Shown one piece after another: positions 22,378-34,600 of a stretch of DNA of 64,000 nt; positions within the stretch are counted from its first letter, which is position 1, and each line of letters begins with the position of its first letter. Made by a program: the position numbers and the translations under genes. The DNA comes from Symbiodinium sp. CCMP2592. Lineage: Eukaryota; Sar; Dinophyceae; Suessiales; Symbiodiniaceae. The notes beneath the pieces were generated by a model that saw only the letters and a list, made by a program, of their open reading frames with translations, made no database searches and was not told the origin of the DNA. The DNA is taken from assembly GCA_905221615.1 (NCBI GenBank), contig CAJNDT010000499.1:95256-159255 (forward strand). Direction: 5' to 3'.

Positions 22378-22632
22378 ATGTCGACCAAGTGGACCAGATT
22401 TGATCCAAAGCTGCGGGTGACAAGCAACATGCACCATCCTGACAAGCAAACGAAATACATGAGGAATATGATGCTCGCACCCGCCTTCCGCAGATGCCCA
22501 AATCAGGTCTTGGACACGTCCGAACTGACCCGGTTTGCGATGGGGGATGTATCGTCTGAAGCTATGCTACCGTTACTAGAATACGGTCCGGCGGGCGGTG
22601 AGAACCTGCATTATAAAGACCCTCAGGCATAA
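22378..22632 (+). CDS. Coding-like open frame antisense to the aminopeptidase end
   Basis: 84 codons, WTRFDPKLRVTSNMHHPDKQ, EAMLPLLEYGPAGGENLHYK. Its last 57 nt overlap the final aminopeptidase exon on the other strand, so one of the two is probably wrong there. No family recognised. Confidence 0.22.
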   Translation: MSTKWTRFDPKLRVTSNMHHPDKQTKYMRNMMLAPAFRRCPNQVLDTSELTRFAMGDVSSEAMLPLLEYGPAGGENLHYKDPQA

Positions 22633-25600
22633 TGAGACCAAATCGTGTCTGGATGGCCACATGTCTTGCTCATCCACCGCCACGGTTTTGTCCTGGCCGT
22701 CCACGAGCACCGGTTCCACCGTGAACCTCGGTACCGGGTAGTTCAGGGGATGTATATATATATATGTGTGCGCATAGTTATGCCTCTTTGCTTATGACAT
22801 TGAAAAGTTGTTTACACATGCTCATCTAATATGCATGCCTTCATATGACTTGTAGATATACCCTGCAAGTCAGCGCACAGGTTAGTGGGTGGGTCCTGAA
22901 CCCGCCCGTTAACCGGCGCACTCGCGCCCTGGCAGGATGCAGATGATATGCTGATGCTGCTAAATGCAACTTGTGCTGGGCGCAATGGCGTGGACGTGCA
23001 TGTGATCTTGTATGCAGCAGTCGCAAAGGAAGCGAGATCGTGTATGCACCGGGGGTTTGGCAAAAATCCTCAACAAAGACGCAATGTCGTTGAACTCATG
23101 TTTCAGCGTTTTTGTTGGGCAGTCCCGCTGAACATCTCTCAAGAATTCTTCTTGTTAGTCCGGGCACCGGGGATATGTATGTAAGTATGTACGTAAACAT
23201 ATATGTATATGTATACAGATTGGCCAAATACACGCACATGCATACATATGCTGTCATAAAGTATACATGCATATACATGCATACGTACAACCATCCATCC
23301 GTCCATCCGTCCATCCTCCCACCCATCCGCCCGCCTTCCCACGCACCCAGCCAACCCACCCACCAATCCATGCATACATACATACATACATGCATATACT
23401 TCTACATGCACATACGTATATATATATATATATATATACACACATGTACATGTGTGTATGTACATGTATGTCTGTAATGCACCTGTATACATGTTGATAT
23501 ACATATATACGTATACATATGCATAAATTAAACATATATTATATATACATAAACACAAACACACAAATAAGATACATATACAGGTGCAAACACAGATACA
23601 CATAGATAATGTACATAAACAAAACTTGCACATCCACATCTATAACCACATATATACATCGAGATTTACATATACATACATCAAGAAAAGGATGCATTGA
23701 CGTTGCGCACACGTTGTTGACTCGTTGCAGGGTTGCAAACATCTAGTCACATTTGCACCCTGGTCTACTGTGAGTTCGGGCTCTTACAGGCGGGCACGGA
23801 GACATCGACAGATTCCGCACGGAAGTGCGCATTTTCTCGTTGGGATCATTCGCCGTGCGTAGCTTGCTTAGCAAAGAAGCAGCAGTCCCACTTGCATCCA
23901 CAGTATCAGTACGAACAGCACTACGAATTGCAATGGTGTAAGACGCAACAGAACTGTACTCGTGAGGGCACTCATGAAGAACAGCTCTTTACAATTGGCG
24001 CAAAATAGTCTGTGTTGAGCATGATGTCGGGGCATCATCTCACAGTCAGTATCGCACAACCGTTTGCTCCATGTTTGCCCAGAGCCAAAACCGCTTGATG
24101 TATGAGCTCGCTGCCAAGATATGAAGGCTGAGAGCCGGGACCGGTTTGAGAAGTTCTGAACCCTAAACATTCATGCCTGGTTTGATGCAAACGCAGACCC
24201 GAGCCCTGAATAATGAACCACGACTCCTTCTACAGGAATTAGGGTCGGGATCCTAAGATGTTTTTAAAGACAGCGGGTTTAATGACCACGGGGCATTATG
24301 GCTTGTAAGGAGTCTTGATGGGTTGTAGGACCGTAAAGTTCAAGGAGGCGAAAAGGGTTGTGGGGTATATGCGAGTTTACGAAAATTAGGGGTACCATAG
24401 TTTGGGTTCCTTATGATAAGGATCCTACTATTTGGGGTACTACATTAGGGTCCCCTATTTTCGGAAACTGCCATGGGCCATATTCCACTACTCTCATTAT
24501 ATGGAGGATCACGAAGGAAATTATTCCGAACACTAATATTACAGGTTTGAGGGTTTGGGCCAAGCTGGGGGTTCGGGCCATGGACTGGATATTTCGGGTG
24601 GGGATTCAAGGCTGTAAGGTTTAGAGTGTGTGTGGGGATTGTGGTTTTAATGAGCATTTTAGAGTCGAGGGTTCCATTTTATGCGGAAGACCAAGCAAAC
24701 ACTCTGCAGAGCTTAGCCCCCAGCTCCAAATGCAAATGCCGTTCTAACTCTTCACAAAGACAATGACCTCATAGTTGGACTATACTACAAAAGACCCCCT
24801 ACACAGGGGTTCCGCGAATCTTCAAAATCAGATCCTTACGAGCAAACCCCTCTACTGATGCTAAGCCCTCGCCGCAGCTCCCAGGCTTCATCCTAAAAGG
24901 AACCATCAAAGGAAACATGATTTTGTAGCGGTTGGTCACGGAGACCCTTCATCCCCACGCGAACAGAAGCCCTAAACACAGAGGCCCTCTAGCAGGAGCA
25001 CGCCCCCCTTCAGACAAAAAAACACCTGTATAGAACCCATATAACCCACGTCAATACTGATTCCGATAGCTGAGGGCACTTATGGTCTTGCAGGATTTTG
25101 TTTGTAGTGAGAATTTGCGGTATAAGAGCACGTAGTTACGAGTTAGGAAGGTCTAGGTGCACCGCGTAAGTTCGGGGCTTCAGTTTGTCTTGCGGGGTGC
25201 AGTTTCCAGTCTCGGGATCCGTGACCAGTAGGCCTGCTTCTGTTGATGATATAAATCCTGCATGACCCATAATAAGGAATATACCATAATTCCCATATAT
25301 TCCTTATTATGGGTAATGCAGCATTTATATCATCAACCGTTCGACCCAATACACGGGCCGTAGAAACTATCGAAATTTGAGTTTAGTATGGGCCACGCAC
25401 CCTACACCTTGCACAGCACCAATACAGATTCATTGAGGGTCCCAGTCCACGAAGAACATGCATGTACACACATCTATAGAATGTATGTCATCAACGAGAA
25501 TGGTATTGAACAGAACCGCGGTAACAACAGTTAAGGCCGAATATGAGTTACAATGGTAACTGTAATAATAACAATCGTAATAATGTTCATTATGCTTGTG

Positions 25601-28575
25601 GCAGTAAGAAACAACAGCAAGTGAGCTGCGTTCTAAGCAATCATGTGCAATCATGTGCTAGGCAAATGCAGATAGAGCACCAAACTCTAAATCAAAACCA
25701 GAGCTGAAGCAGATTGACTCTGCACTTCTATGAAAGCCAAATCCCTCGTCACGGAACCCTAATGTAGGGGCCTTGATATAGAATAGGATTTTTTTGGGGG
25801 GTCTCATTATACTTTTAAATTATAATATAGGAACTCTCCCTATGAAATAGGCAATTAAGGCCCCCATAGTAGACCCTAAACCCCAAACCCTAAAACCGAC
25901 CTCGGGCTCAAGATCCATCGCTTGAGCAGCCGGCGTCATCCCAGCTTTCATCACGCCCTGCTCTGTGTCGTTGATCTGACAGACAAGAAAAAGCGGCTTT
26001 GCTCGAAGGTCTATCTAACATACCTTAACTAAGGAATTTGCTTTAAATCATCAGAAGGATCCTACCATAATTTATGATGGTGTCCGAGGTGGGTTCCGAG
26101 GTTCGGATACGCTAGGAATCAGCGTTCGAGATGTGGGGCTTAGGAGTCTTATGAGGTCTTTTGTTGGATGCTGCTCGGGCCATGGGCCTACTTCAGGCCT
26201 TTAGACAAGCACTCGGCCACAATCTGTCCAAAGCCAATGCTAGTGAAACCTGGGATAGAACAATCTGCGAATATACACTACAGCATACCTTAAGCATGAC
26301 TTAGAAGTACAAAGTGAGCAGTACGGTGATGACTGAGCAACCCCCACACATGTCCCAGAAATCCAGCCTCAGAAAATTAAAATATGAAGCACCCCGAAGC
26401 CCCACAAACCCCAAACGGCCGCCCTCAAACCGTGCCCCAAGCCCCAACCGCGGAAAAGGACTAACATCCAAGACACTAGAAAGCCCAAAACAACTACAGT
26501 CCCATTATACCCTAAACCCGAAACCGCTTGCCTCCCACACCTGTAGCTAGGAATGGTACTTGGAGGGGCAGGGGACTTAGTAAGTAGGTTATAAGTAGGA
26601 TTATATTTGAAATAACTCCACTCAGGGTACTTATAACTCCACTTATAACCTACTTACTAAGTCCCCTGCCCTTCCAAGTAAAGGCCCGCAAGTTGGAGCA
26701 TCGCTATCCTCGTGCCCCACAAATACAGTCTCGTGTCTCGGGAATCCCGACGGGAACCATCCTTAACCATGCTCCAACTATCTGCGTTACACTGTGGACC
26801 CTGAACCCGACAGCCGACAACGCCCGAAATCACTGAAGCCAAAACCATGTAGGCCCCGCAAACCCTGCGCCCCAACAACAGACTCACAGTACTAACTTCT
26901 GGGCTGTTGGGATTTGAAACTTTCTAACGTGACCCTTGGGTTGGGGAGCGAGGAAGACTAGCATGGAAAGGTAGCGTGTCAGGGAGTTGGGGCTTTGGAT
27001 GTACGTGCGTTTGCTTTTTCGGGATTTTTTGAATCTGAGTTGGACGATATATGTTAGAAGCTGCCCCCACCCTGTAATAGTGACTATAAGGATTATATTA
27101 GGGCCCGATTATATTCCGATTGTACCACTATTGCAGGGTGGGGGCCCCTTCTAAGCTATAGGGCCTTCCAGCTTTCCAAGTTGCCGGTCGGCGGCCCGAA
27201 TCCCACGTGCAAAACATCCTGTCATAAAGACCCTAAGCCCTATCAGCCCTTAACGCCAACATCATAAATTCCTAAACCCTAAAATCCTTTCAAACCGTAA
27301 ACCTGAACGCCCAAAACCCAAACGAAATACGGGCGAGCTAGCATGGCTGATTAGGGGCTGTACCTACCCGAGACTGTGGGTTTAGGGGTTAGGGTTTCGG
27401 GTTTAGGGTAGTGCCTTTTTTGGATAACCTGTTTTATGGTTTGGATCCTACAATCCTACAACCAGAATCTAAGGTAATCAGCAAAACGTTCGACCTTATA
27501 GGGTCCATGTAGGGTTTGGGGTGCAGGCATTTGAGCATCCAGGGCTTGGTGATTTGAGAGATTTCCAGCGTTTAGAAGTACTAGGGTTTAGGGCTTAGGG
27601 GTTTAGGGTTTAGGGGTATAGGGCTTTAAGGTGTTGGTGTTTGGAGTTTTAGGGTTCTGGAGACAGAAATGAGCTGAGGCCAACACATACGGAATGATTT
27701 CGGGTCGCCCATGGAAATAGCTGCCGATGCCGTGACCTCGCGGTGTAAGTGATCGACAAGAAAACCCTGCAATACAAATCATGCCAATAGGCATATATAC
27801 ACCCGAAGGCTCCAGGTGCCCGTGTGGTTTGTACCTAGGCCTTAAAGTACCTATATAGGGACCCTTTGAGGCCTAAGTACCTTGGACATGGGCACATGGA
27901 GTCTTAGGGACGGGGGTTTATGGCTTACCTTAAGGCTCAAAGCGGCCCAAAAGCCTTCACTTGAATGGCTGAGTTGTCCTTTAAGCCCTTTGCAAGTTAT
28001 TTACTATTATGGTTCTCTACAAAAAAGAAGGGGAAATAAAATAAAATAGATCCAAAATGACAACCCAGATAGGGTTTTTGGGCCCAGAAGCCTTCGAATG
28101 TGAGTCCTTAGCGCCGTGGGGTTAGGATTCGGGGACCGCAAGTCCACGTACCTGACCTGTGACTTAAGGGTACGCTGCGTAATCTATGCCGTGCTGGACT
28201 TAATGAGTAAACCTACTCTAAAGCCATGTGCCTAATGATCAAGCCCTTGGGAATCACCATTCCCCGTAAGCCCTTTCAACAACCGTAAACCCTTTCAACA
28301 AAACCTTATTGATTTGTAAGCCCCTTGAAGGACCCCAGAGCCTCCAAAACCCCTTAATTAAGGAATATACCTTAAATTATAGGAAGGATCCCCAATATGA
28401 TTTAAGGTATATTCCTTAATTAAGGGATATTGGAGTCTGTGGGACGTTACCGCCACAAGAAACCCTAACCCGTAGGGAAAGCCCTTCATGATCCAAGCAC
28501 CCAGCCTGAACCCCAAACAGTCTTACCCAGAAAGCCCGATAATGTAGGGGCCTTTGTAAATAAAATGGGGCTTTG

Positions 28576-28606
<31 letters not shown>

Positions 28607-31600
28607 AATATATGCGAGTATGAGTAGATGAAGGAAGTCCAGGGAATAGTATCGGTAATCATTTTGGCGTCGAAAAGGCTCGGTGTGGGTCCTGCAAACT
28701 GAACCGACCTGTCCACCCTCAGAGCCGAACCTTATACTCGAAAGCAGATTACACCCTGATTGTCTGGAGGTCTGAACAAAGTCACAAGAACATACTAGCA
28801 ATAGTCATAATTGCAAAGGCAACGATGATGCTAACGACACTGTTCACCACCATCATCATCATGTCCTCATAATGTCCGTGCACAGTCCAGTCCCTACCTA
28901 CTGTATAGTCTCCATGGTACTTCCGTTTTTTGAGTCAACCAGTTTATGGTTAGGATCCTATACTAGCGCTTCTGGGTAACCAAAAAAAGGAACTACAATG
29001 GAGACTATAGGTAAAACCCACAATAGGGGACCCTAATATAGCGCCGTAAATAGTAGGATCCTTATAAGGATCCCAAAACCAGGTACCCCCAATTTTCGGA
29101 AACTCCCATACGAACCCACGGCCTGACAGCGTTGGGTGGACGGTGTAGCCGTCCTTCACGTCTCAGGGTGTTGGAGCTTAGGGGGTTTAGGGTTATTTTT
29201 AGGGGGGTTAGGGTTTTTTTGGGGGGTTTAGGGGGTTTAGGGTTTAGGGTCGTGGGGTTTTGTGGTCCAGGGGTTGAGGGTTCCGGCCGATGTTGCTGCA
29301 ACTGACACTACTGATGTTGTTGTCTGGGCTGTCTGAGTTTGTAAACTTGCTACGAAAGCCTCAATTCTACATTGCCGGCTACAATCCTATGATGATGTTA
29401 TGCTTCCCACGATGCTGTGACTTGAAACCCTAATTTTGCACCACGAAGCTGCATCTACGTGATGGATCCTCGACGATGGAGTTTGGGGTGCGGTGCTTTC
29501 CGCAATAGCATCTGGCTGGAGTCACTACGGTTTAGGGTTTAGGGTTTAGGGCAAAGAGCCAACACAAACAAACAACTCGTCCTAAAGCTCGGCTCTCGGA
29601 AACGAACTACCTACGGCAATGTGCTCAGGGTTTGAGGTCTCCTTTACAGCATAGCTGGAACACGGAATTCTAGGGAATCATATTTAATTCTCGGAGCTAT
29701 CTATAGCTTCTGTGTTTAGCGCTAAACCCTCAAGCGGAAACCGAGCGGAAACACTTGATGCCTCTTCTGCAGATTGGGCGATGGCTTTGCCAATCTCGCG
29801 GAAGTCAACTCCGTCTCTACAAACCTGGCTCGTGGGTTTCCTGGGGTCCAACCCAAAAATAACTGAAATAAACCCTAAACCCTAAACCGTGTTAACAAAG
29901 AGGTTGGGGTTTGGGTTTTAGGCCACTAAACATTAAACCCCGAAAAACCTAGAAGCTGAGAGTGTGCAGGTTCTTTTAATAAGTTGGACTTTGAAATTAG
30001 CCCGCGAGACCCCATCAATCATCCCTGCACTATAACTCAACAGTCACAACAGCAGAAGTTAAAATCAGAGTCATTACAGTCAAAAGACTCATGATAACTT
30101 ATAATGAAAATTAACTAGTAATCAATAATAAAAATGGAACAGATGACAACAATGCATATTCCGGTGGGCTTCTCTGAAAAGTAACCATTTCCAAGGGTGG
30201 AACCTAGTGGAACTATGATAGAGTGATCTCGCACAAAGCGCTCAACCCTAAACCCTAAACCCTAAACCCTAAACCCTAAACCCTAAACCCTACACCCCTA
30301 ACCCTGGAGCCCTAAGCCCTCTAACCCTAAAGCTACGGTTGATGATATAAATCCTGCATTACCCATACTAAGGAATATATGGGATTTATGGTATATTCCT
30401 TATTATGAGTCATGCAGGATTTATATCATCAACCCTAGGACCCCATCCGTGAAGCTTTCGCGCACTATCAAAACTGCCTGGAAGATATCCCCACCCCTTC
30501 TAAAATATATGCCATGAACACTGCATACTTCAAAGCTTCGGAAACCCTACGCAAACCCCGTGAACCCCACAACACTGAAAGACTGAACCCTAAATAAACC
30601 CTGAATCACGTACCCTACGCATCCATGGACCCCAATAGTGTATACTTTTGGCCTGCAAGAAGTCCCCATGTAGGTACTGTGCGGCCAAAGTATATAATGG
30701 TTGATGGACCTTCAAGTGGGAGTTTCCGAAAATAGGGGACCCTAATATAGTACCCTAAATAGTAGGATCCTTATTATATGGACCCCCTAAAAGGATACCC
30801 CTAATTTTCGGAGAACTCCTAAGTAGCGGCAAGCCCGTTTGACGTTGCCTTGATGCCAGCAAGCATTGCCTCACAATCGACAGGCTGCAAAGTTGCGGTT
30901 CCTTATGAATCCTTTCAGCGTATATCGTTTATATAAGGGTTTAGGGCTTAGAGAAGCAACTCTACTTGTGGGGAAAGGTTCAGTATAGGTTTAGGGTAGG
31001 GGCTTATAGGGTTTAGTGAAGAAGCCTTGATTGCAAGGAGAGGTTCCGCCTTAATGATTGTGCACAGGTTCAGGCAATTGCCGCGAAGGCGTGTGATGGG
31101 AGGCCGAAAGGGGGGTTTAAGATTCTTGGGGTTGGGATTCCTTAATATGAACCCTATTATGGGAACCCTAATCCCTGCTAAACCCCCATAGGCTATAACC
31201 CCTTTTGGCTCCTATGAGCATGTGCATCGCAAAGGTAGCCAGTTCAGTTGGACATCTTGGGGTTTTCGGAACCCTAAACCCTCAGTTTGGGGTGCCCTAA
31301 ACCTTAAAACCCGGCGCCCCGAGGCCTTGCTTAAGGTGAAAGATTTGGGAGTTTCCGAAAATAGGGGGCCTAATTACTAACATAAATATAGTATCCTAAA
31401 CAGTAGGGTCATTATTAAATAAGGTACCCCTAATTTTGGAAAAACTCCCATTTGGGGCTTAGGCCTGCAGCTCTAAACACCGAGTCGCGATGAGACGGAG
31501 TATGCAGGAAATAGATCCAGGCCGAGTACTTCAGGAAACTTAAGGCCAGTACCCATATCAACGACATACTGTTGATGGACAAAATCCTGCATGACCCTAA

Positions 31601-34600
31601 AGACTCTAAACTATGGGAACTATGGTATATTCCTTATAATGGGTAATGCAGGATTTTGTCCATCAGCAGTATACCCAAGATGACTGTTGAAACCATTTGA
31701 GCAGCCCACATCATGTTCCAAACAAGTTAAGGCTGTAGGCTGTCGCACTAAGGAGGCATTGTGACGTAGAGGCCTTGCCGTAGCCTGCCAGAGCCACCCA
31801 GAACCTAGTCTTTGTAGGACCCCTTTCAATTCCATATCAGGCCTGGTTGATATTCAAGAACCTACGAAAGTAGGTTTTGGTGGGTGAAGGTAATAGTTAG
31901 TAGTCTGGCCTCGAGGACCATTTGGCTTACAACAATCCCTCGTCCTCGAATCCACATTGAAGTATTTGGGTGGTTGTCAAAATTGTGGTCCCTTTTTGGG
32001 TCCCTACTATAATACGGAACCTAATATTTAGGGTACCCAAAAGGGGGCCCTAATTTCGACAACTACCCATTTAACGGATCCGCTGATCGGCTCTTCCTTT
32101 TGTGTGTAGTGATGATATATATGGTGGAAATCGCTGACTGTAATGGCATCCTTTAGCATGTGCCGCACGACATTGTGAGGGATTTGCATGGCTTCTGCAG
32201 ATCAGGACAACAGGAGTTGCTTTCATTCTGTAACTTCATTGACAAATCCTGCGAATCGCCAGCGCACAGAAGGACCTTGATGTGGCCAGCGAAGCCAACA
32301 TAATCGACCACAATCGGCAGATGAACAGGAAGTCTGGAAATTTCAGGATCCCGCAATGGCCCTTTAATGGAGCCCTTACGGCCCTTAATAGTAGGTATAA
32401 GGGTACAGTAGAGGGTAGTTGGGAGGGTCTAAGCTTAAACACCCCGGACCCTTAAGCTCCATGTGCCAGGCCATCTGACAGAAAAAAACATAGGGAAGAT
32501 TGCGAAAGGAACCCTAAACCCTAAACCCTAGGGCCAGGCCATCTGACAGAAAAAAACATAGGAAGATTGCGAAGGGAACTGCAAGCAGACATTCTAGTAG
32601 GACCGGATCCAGACCCAGCAGCCCCGAAGTAGGATCCGTAATGTACCGACCCATAAATAGGGGACCTGTAAGCTATACCCCGTTAGAACCATAATACAAA
32701 TATTTGTTATAAGAACAAAATGGAGATAAAACAAAATCATTCCTAATGGGGACTATGGTAAGCAGGACTCCTCATCTTAAAAAACAACCGCCGCTCTTTT
32801 GTCGTGCCTTTCGTGCTGCCTTGGTGATGGCCACTGCGCGCTTGGAGGGTCGCCCAGCAAAGAACATGCAACTGGCAGTGGGGTTTGGGGTTCACCTATA
32901 GTCTCCATTGTAGATACTTGCGTTTGGTTAAGGAACTACAATGGAGACTTTAGGTAGTGTGTAGTGTGAGGGAAAGGTTGACTTACCCCGCGGTGCGCAG
33001 GTTTGGTGCTTAGGCCCTGCCTATACGGCCAAGAGGCTTAGGGACTAGGAGGCAGGCTTGGAAAGAGATTCAACATGCGTGTGTGGTCTACCAGTTCCTA
33101 CCCTGAGCTACTGCTCTGAAGGGTTTCAACTGCTACGCAGTTAAAATCATGAGCTAGAAGGACCCCTGAAGGCCACATGCGATCGACAGCCCATGCAATA
33201 ACTTCGCCTTCCAACGGTTTAGGGTTTATACAGGGTTTGGGTTGGAAACAGCAAACTCACTCGAAACCCCCATCTCTCACGCACATTTAACACTCACAGC
33301 TGGGATGGAAGGATTCGCTTTTAGGTTCTGTAAGAAGACTGGCCTAATACCTAAGTAAAGCCATGGCTCGGGATTTAAGGCATAATTTCGTGTAGTATAG
33401 AAGGCTGAGCAAAAGGTGTTTAGGGCAGCAATTCGTATAGATGGCTTCGACAAAGGGGGGTAAAATTTCGTTTTATCGCTTGAAACGCCCTGAAGACTAC
33501 CAACATGGACACAGAAGGAAAGGGCGTGGCAGCCTCAGGGAACTCGTCATGCCTTCCCTTGATTGAAAGGGTGTCGGGTTTCTTAAGGTTTAGTGGTTTG
33601 GGGTTTAAGAGTTTAGGGGTTTAGGGTATAGGGTTTAGGGGTCTAGGGTTTGGGGACCACTTTTTTTGCACTTCTCCAACATCCCCACGGACCCAACAGA
33701 GAAAGCCTAAAGCCCTCAACACCTAAGACCCATTGATTAAGCGCCACGAACCTCAAACCCTGTACCTGCGAAACCCTTAGCTCTACACTTAACCCTAGAC
33801 AAACAGTATATACTTTGGCCCTAAAGAAGTCCCTATATAGGTACTTTGTGGCCGAAGTATGTACTTCTTGGGCACATGGACCCTTAGGGCAATAGCCCTC
33901 GGAAGCACATGCCGTTTGAGCCTGGAATCTCCATGGTAACCGTTGAGGAAGACCTGTGCTGTTGGGGCTTCGGGTTCCGAGCTTTGGAGTCTAGGGTCTA
34001 GGGCGGTAGGGGTTCAGAGCTTGGAGGTTTAGGGTTTAAGGTTTAGGGGTTTAGGGGATTTAGGGGGTTTAGGGTTTGAGGTTTAGGAATTTGGGGTTTA
34101 GGGGTTTAGGGGTTTGGCTCGGGAAAGGGCTGCACTCTGTACAGAGAGAGAACATCTCAGCGTCGAGAAAGGCTTGAGAATGAGACGAAGAGACGCGCAC
34201 GGCCATTCTGCATAGACAGGTCAAGTGCTGGCACAGGTACTGCATGGGAGTTTCGGAAAATAGGGGACCCTAAGATAGTACCCTAAACAGTAGGAGCCCG
34301 ATTATAAGGACCCCCAAAAAGGTACCACTAGTTTCGGAAACTCGCGTATCGAACCCTCACCCTACTTGGAGGGGCAGGGGACTTAGTAAGTAGGTTATAA
34401 GTAGGGTCATAATTGGGGTAACTCCATTTAGGGTACTTATAACTCTACTTACTACCTACTTACTAAGTCCCATGATCCTCCAAGTAGACCCGTGTTTCGA
34501 TTGCTCCGCATCTGGACTCCTAAATCCTGACCTTTGACCACTCGTACTTAGAGGATCATGGGACTTAGTAAGTAGGTCTTAACTGGGGTTGTAAGTCCCC

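Noticed and set aside
22841-23639. Overlapping frames up to 166 codons on both strands
   Set aside because: Mostly TATA/CATA and CCATCC microsatellite translations; only 22940-23140 kept as a weak candidate.
30840-30930. Minus-strand frame AERIHKEPQL as the GHGIG-x-x-H-x-x-P exon of the aminopeptidase
   Set aside because: A much better match in the right order (GHGIGSYFHGRPEII) lies at 27687-27736, and 30.9 kb is upstream of the preceding exon.
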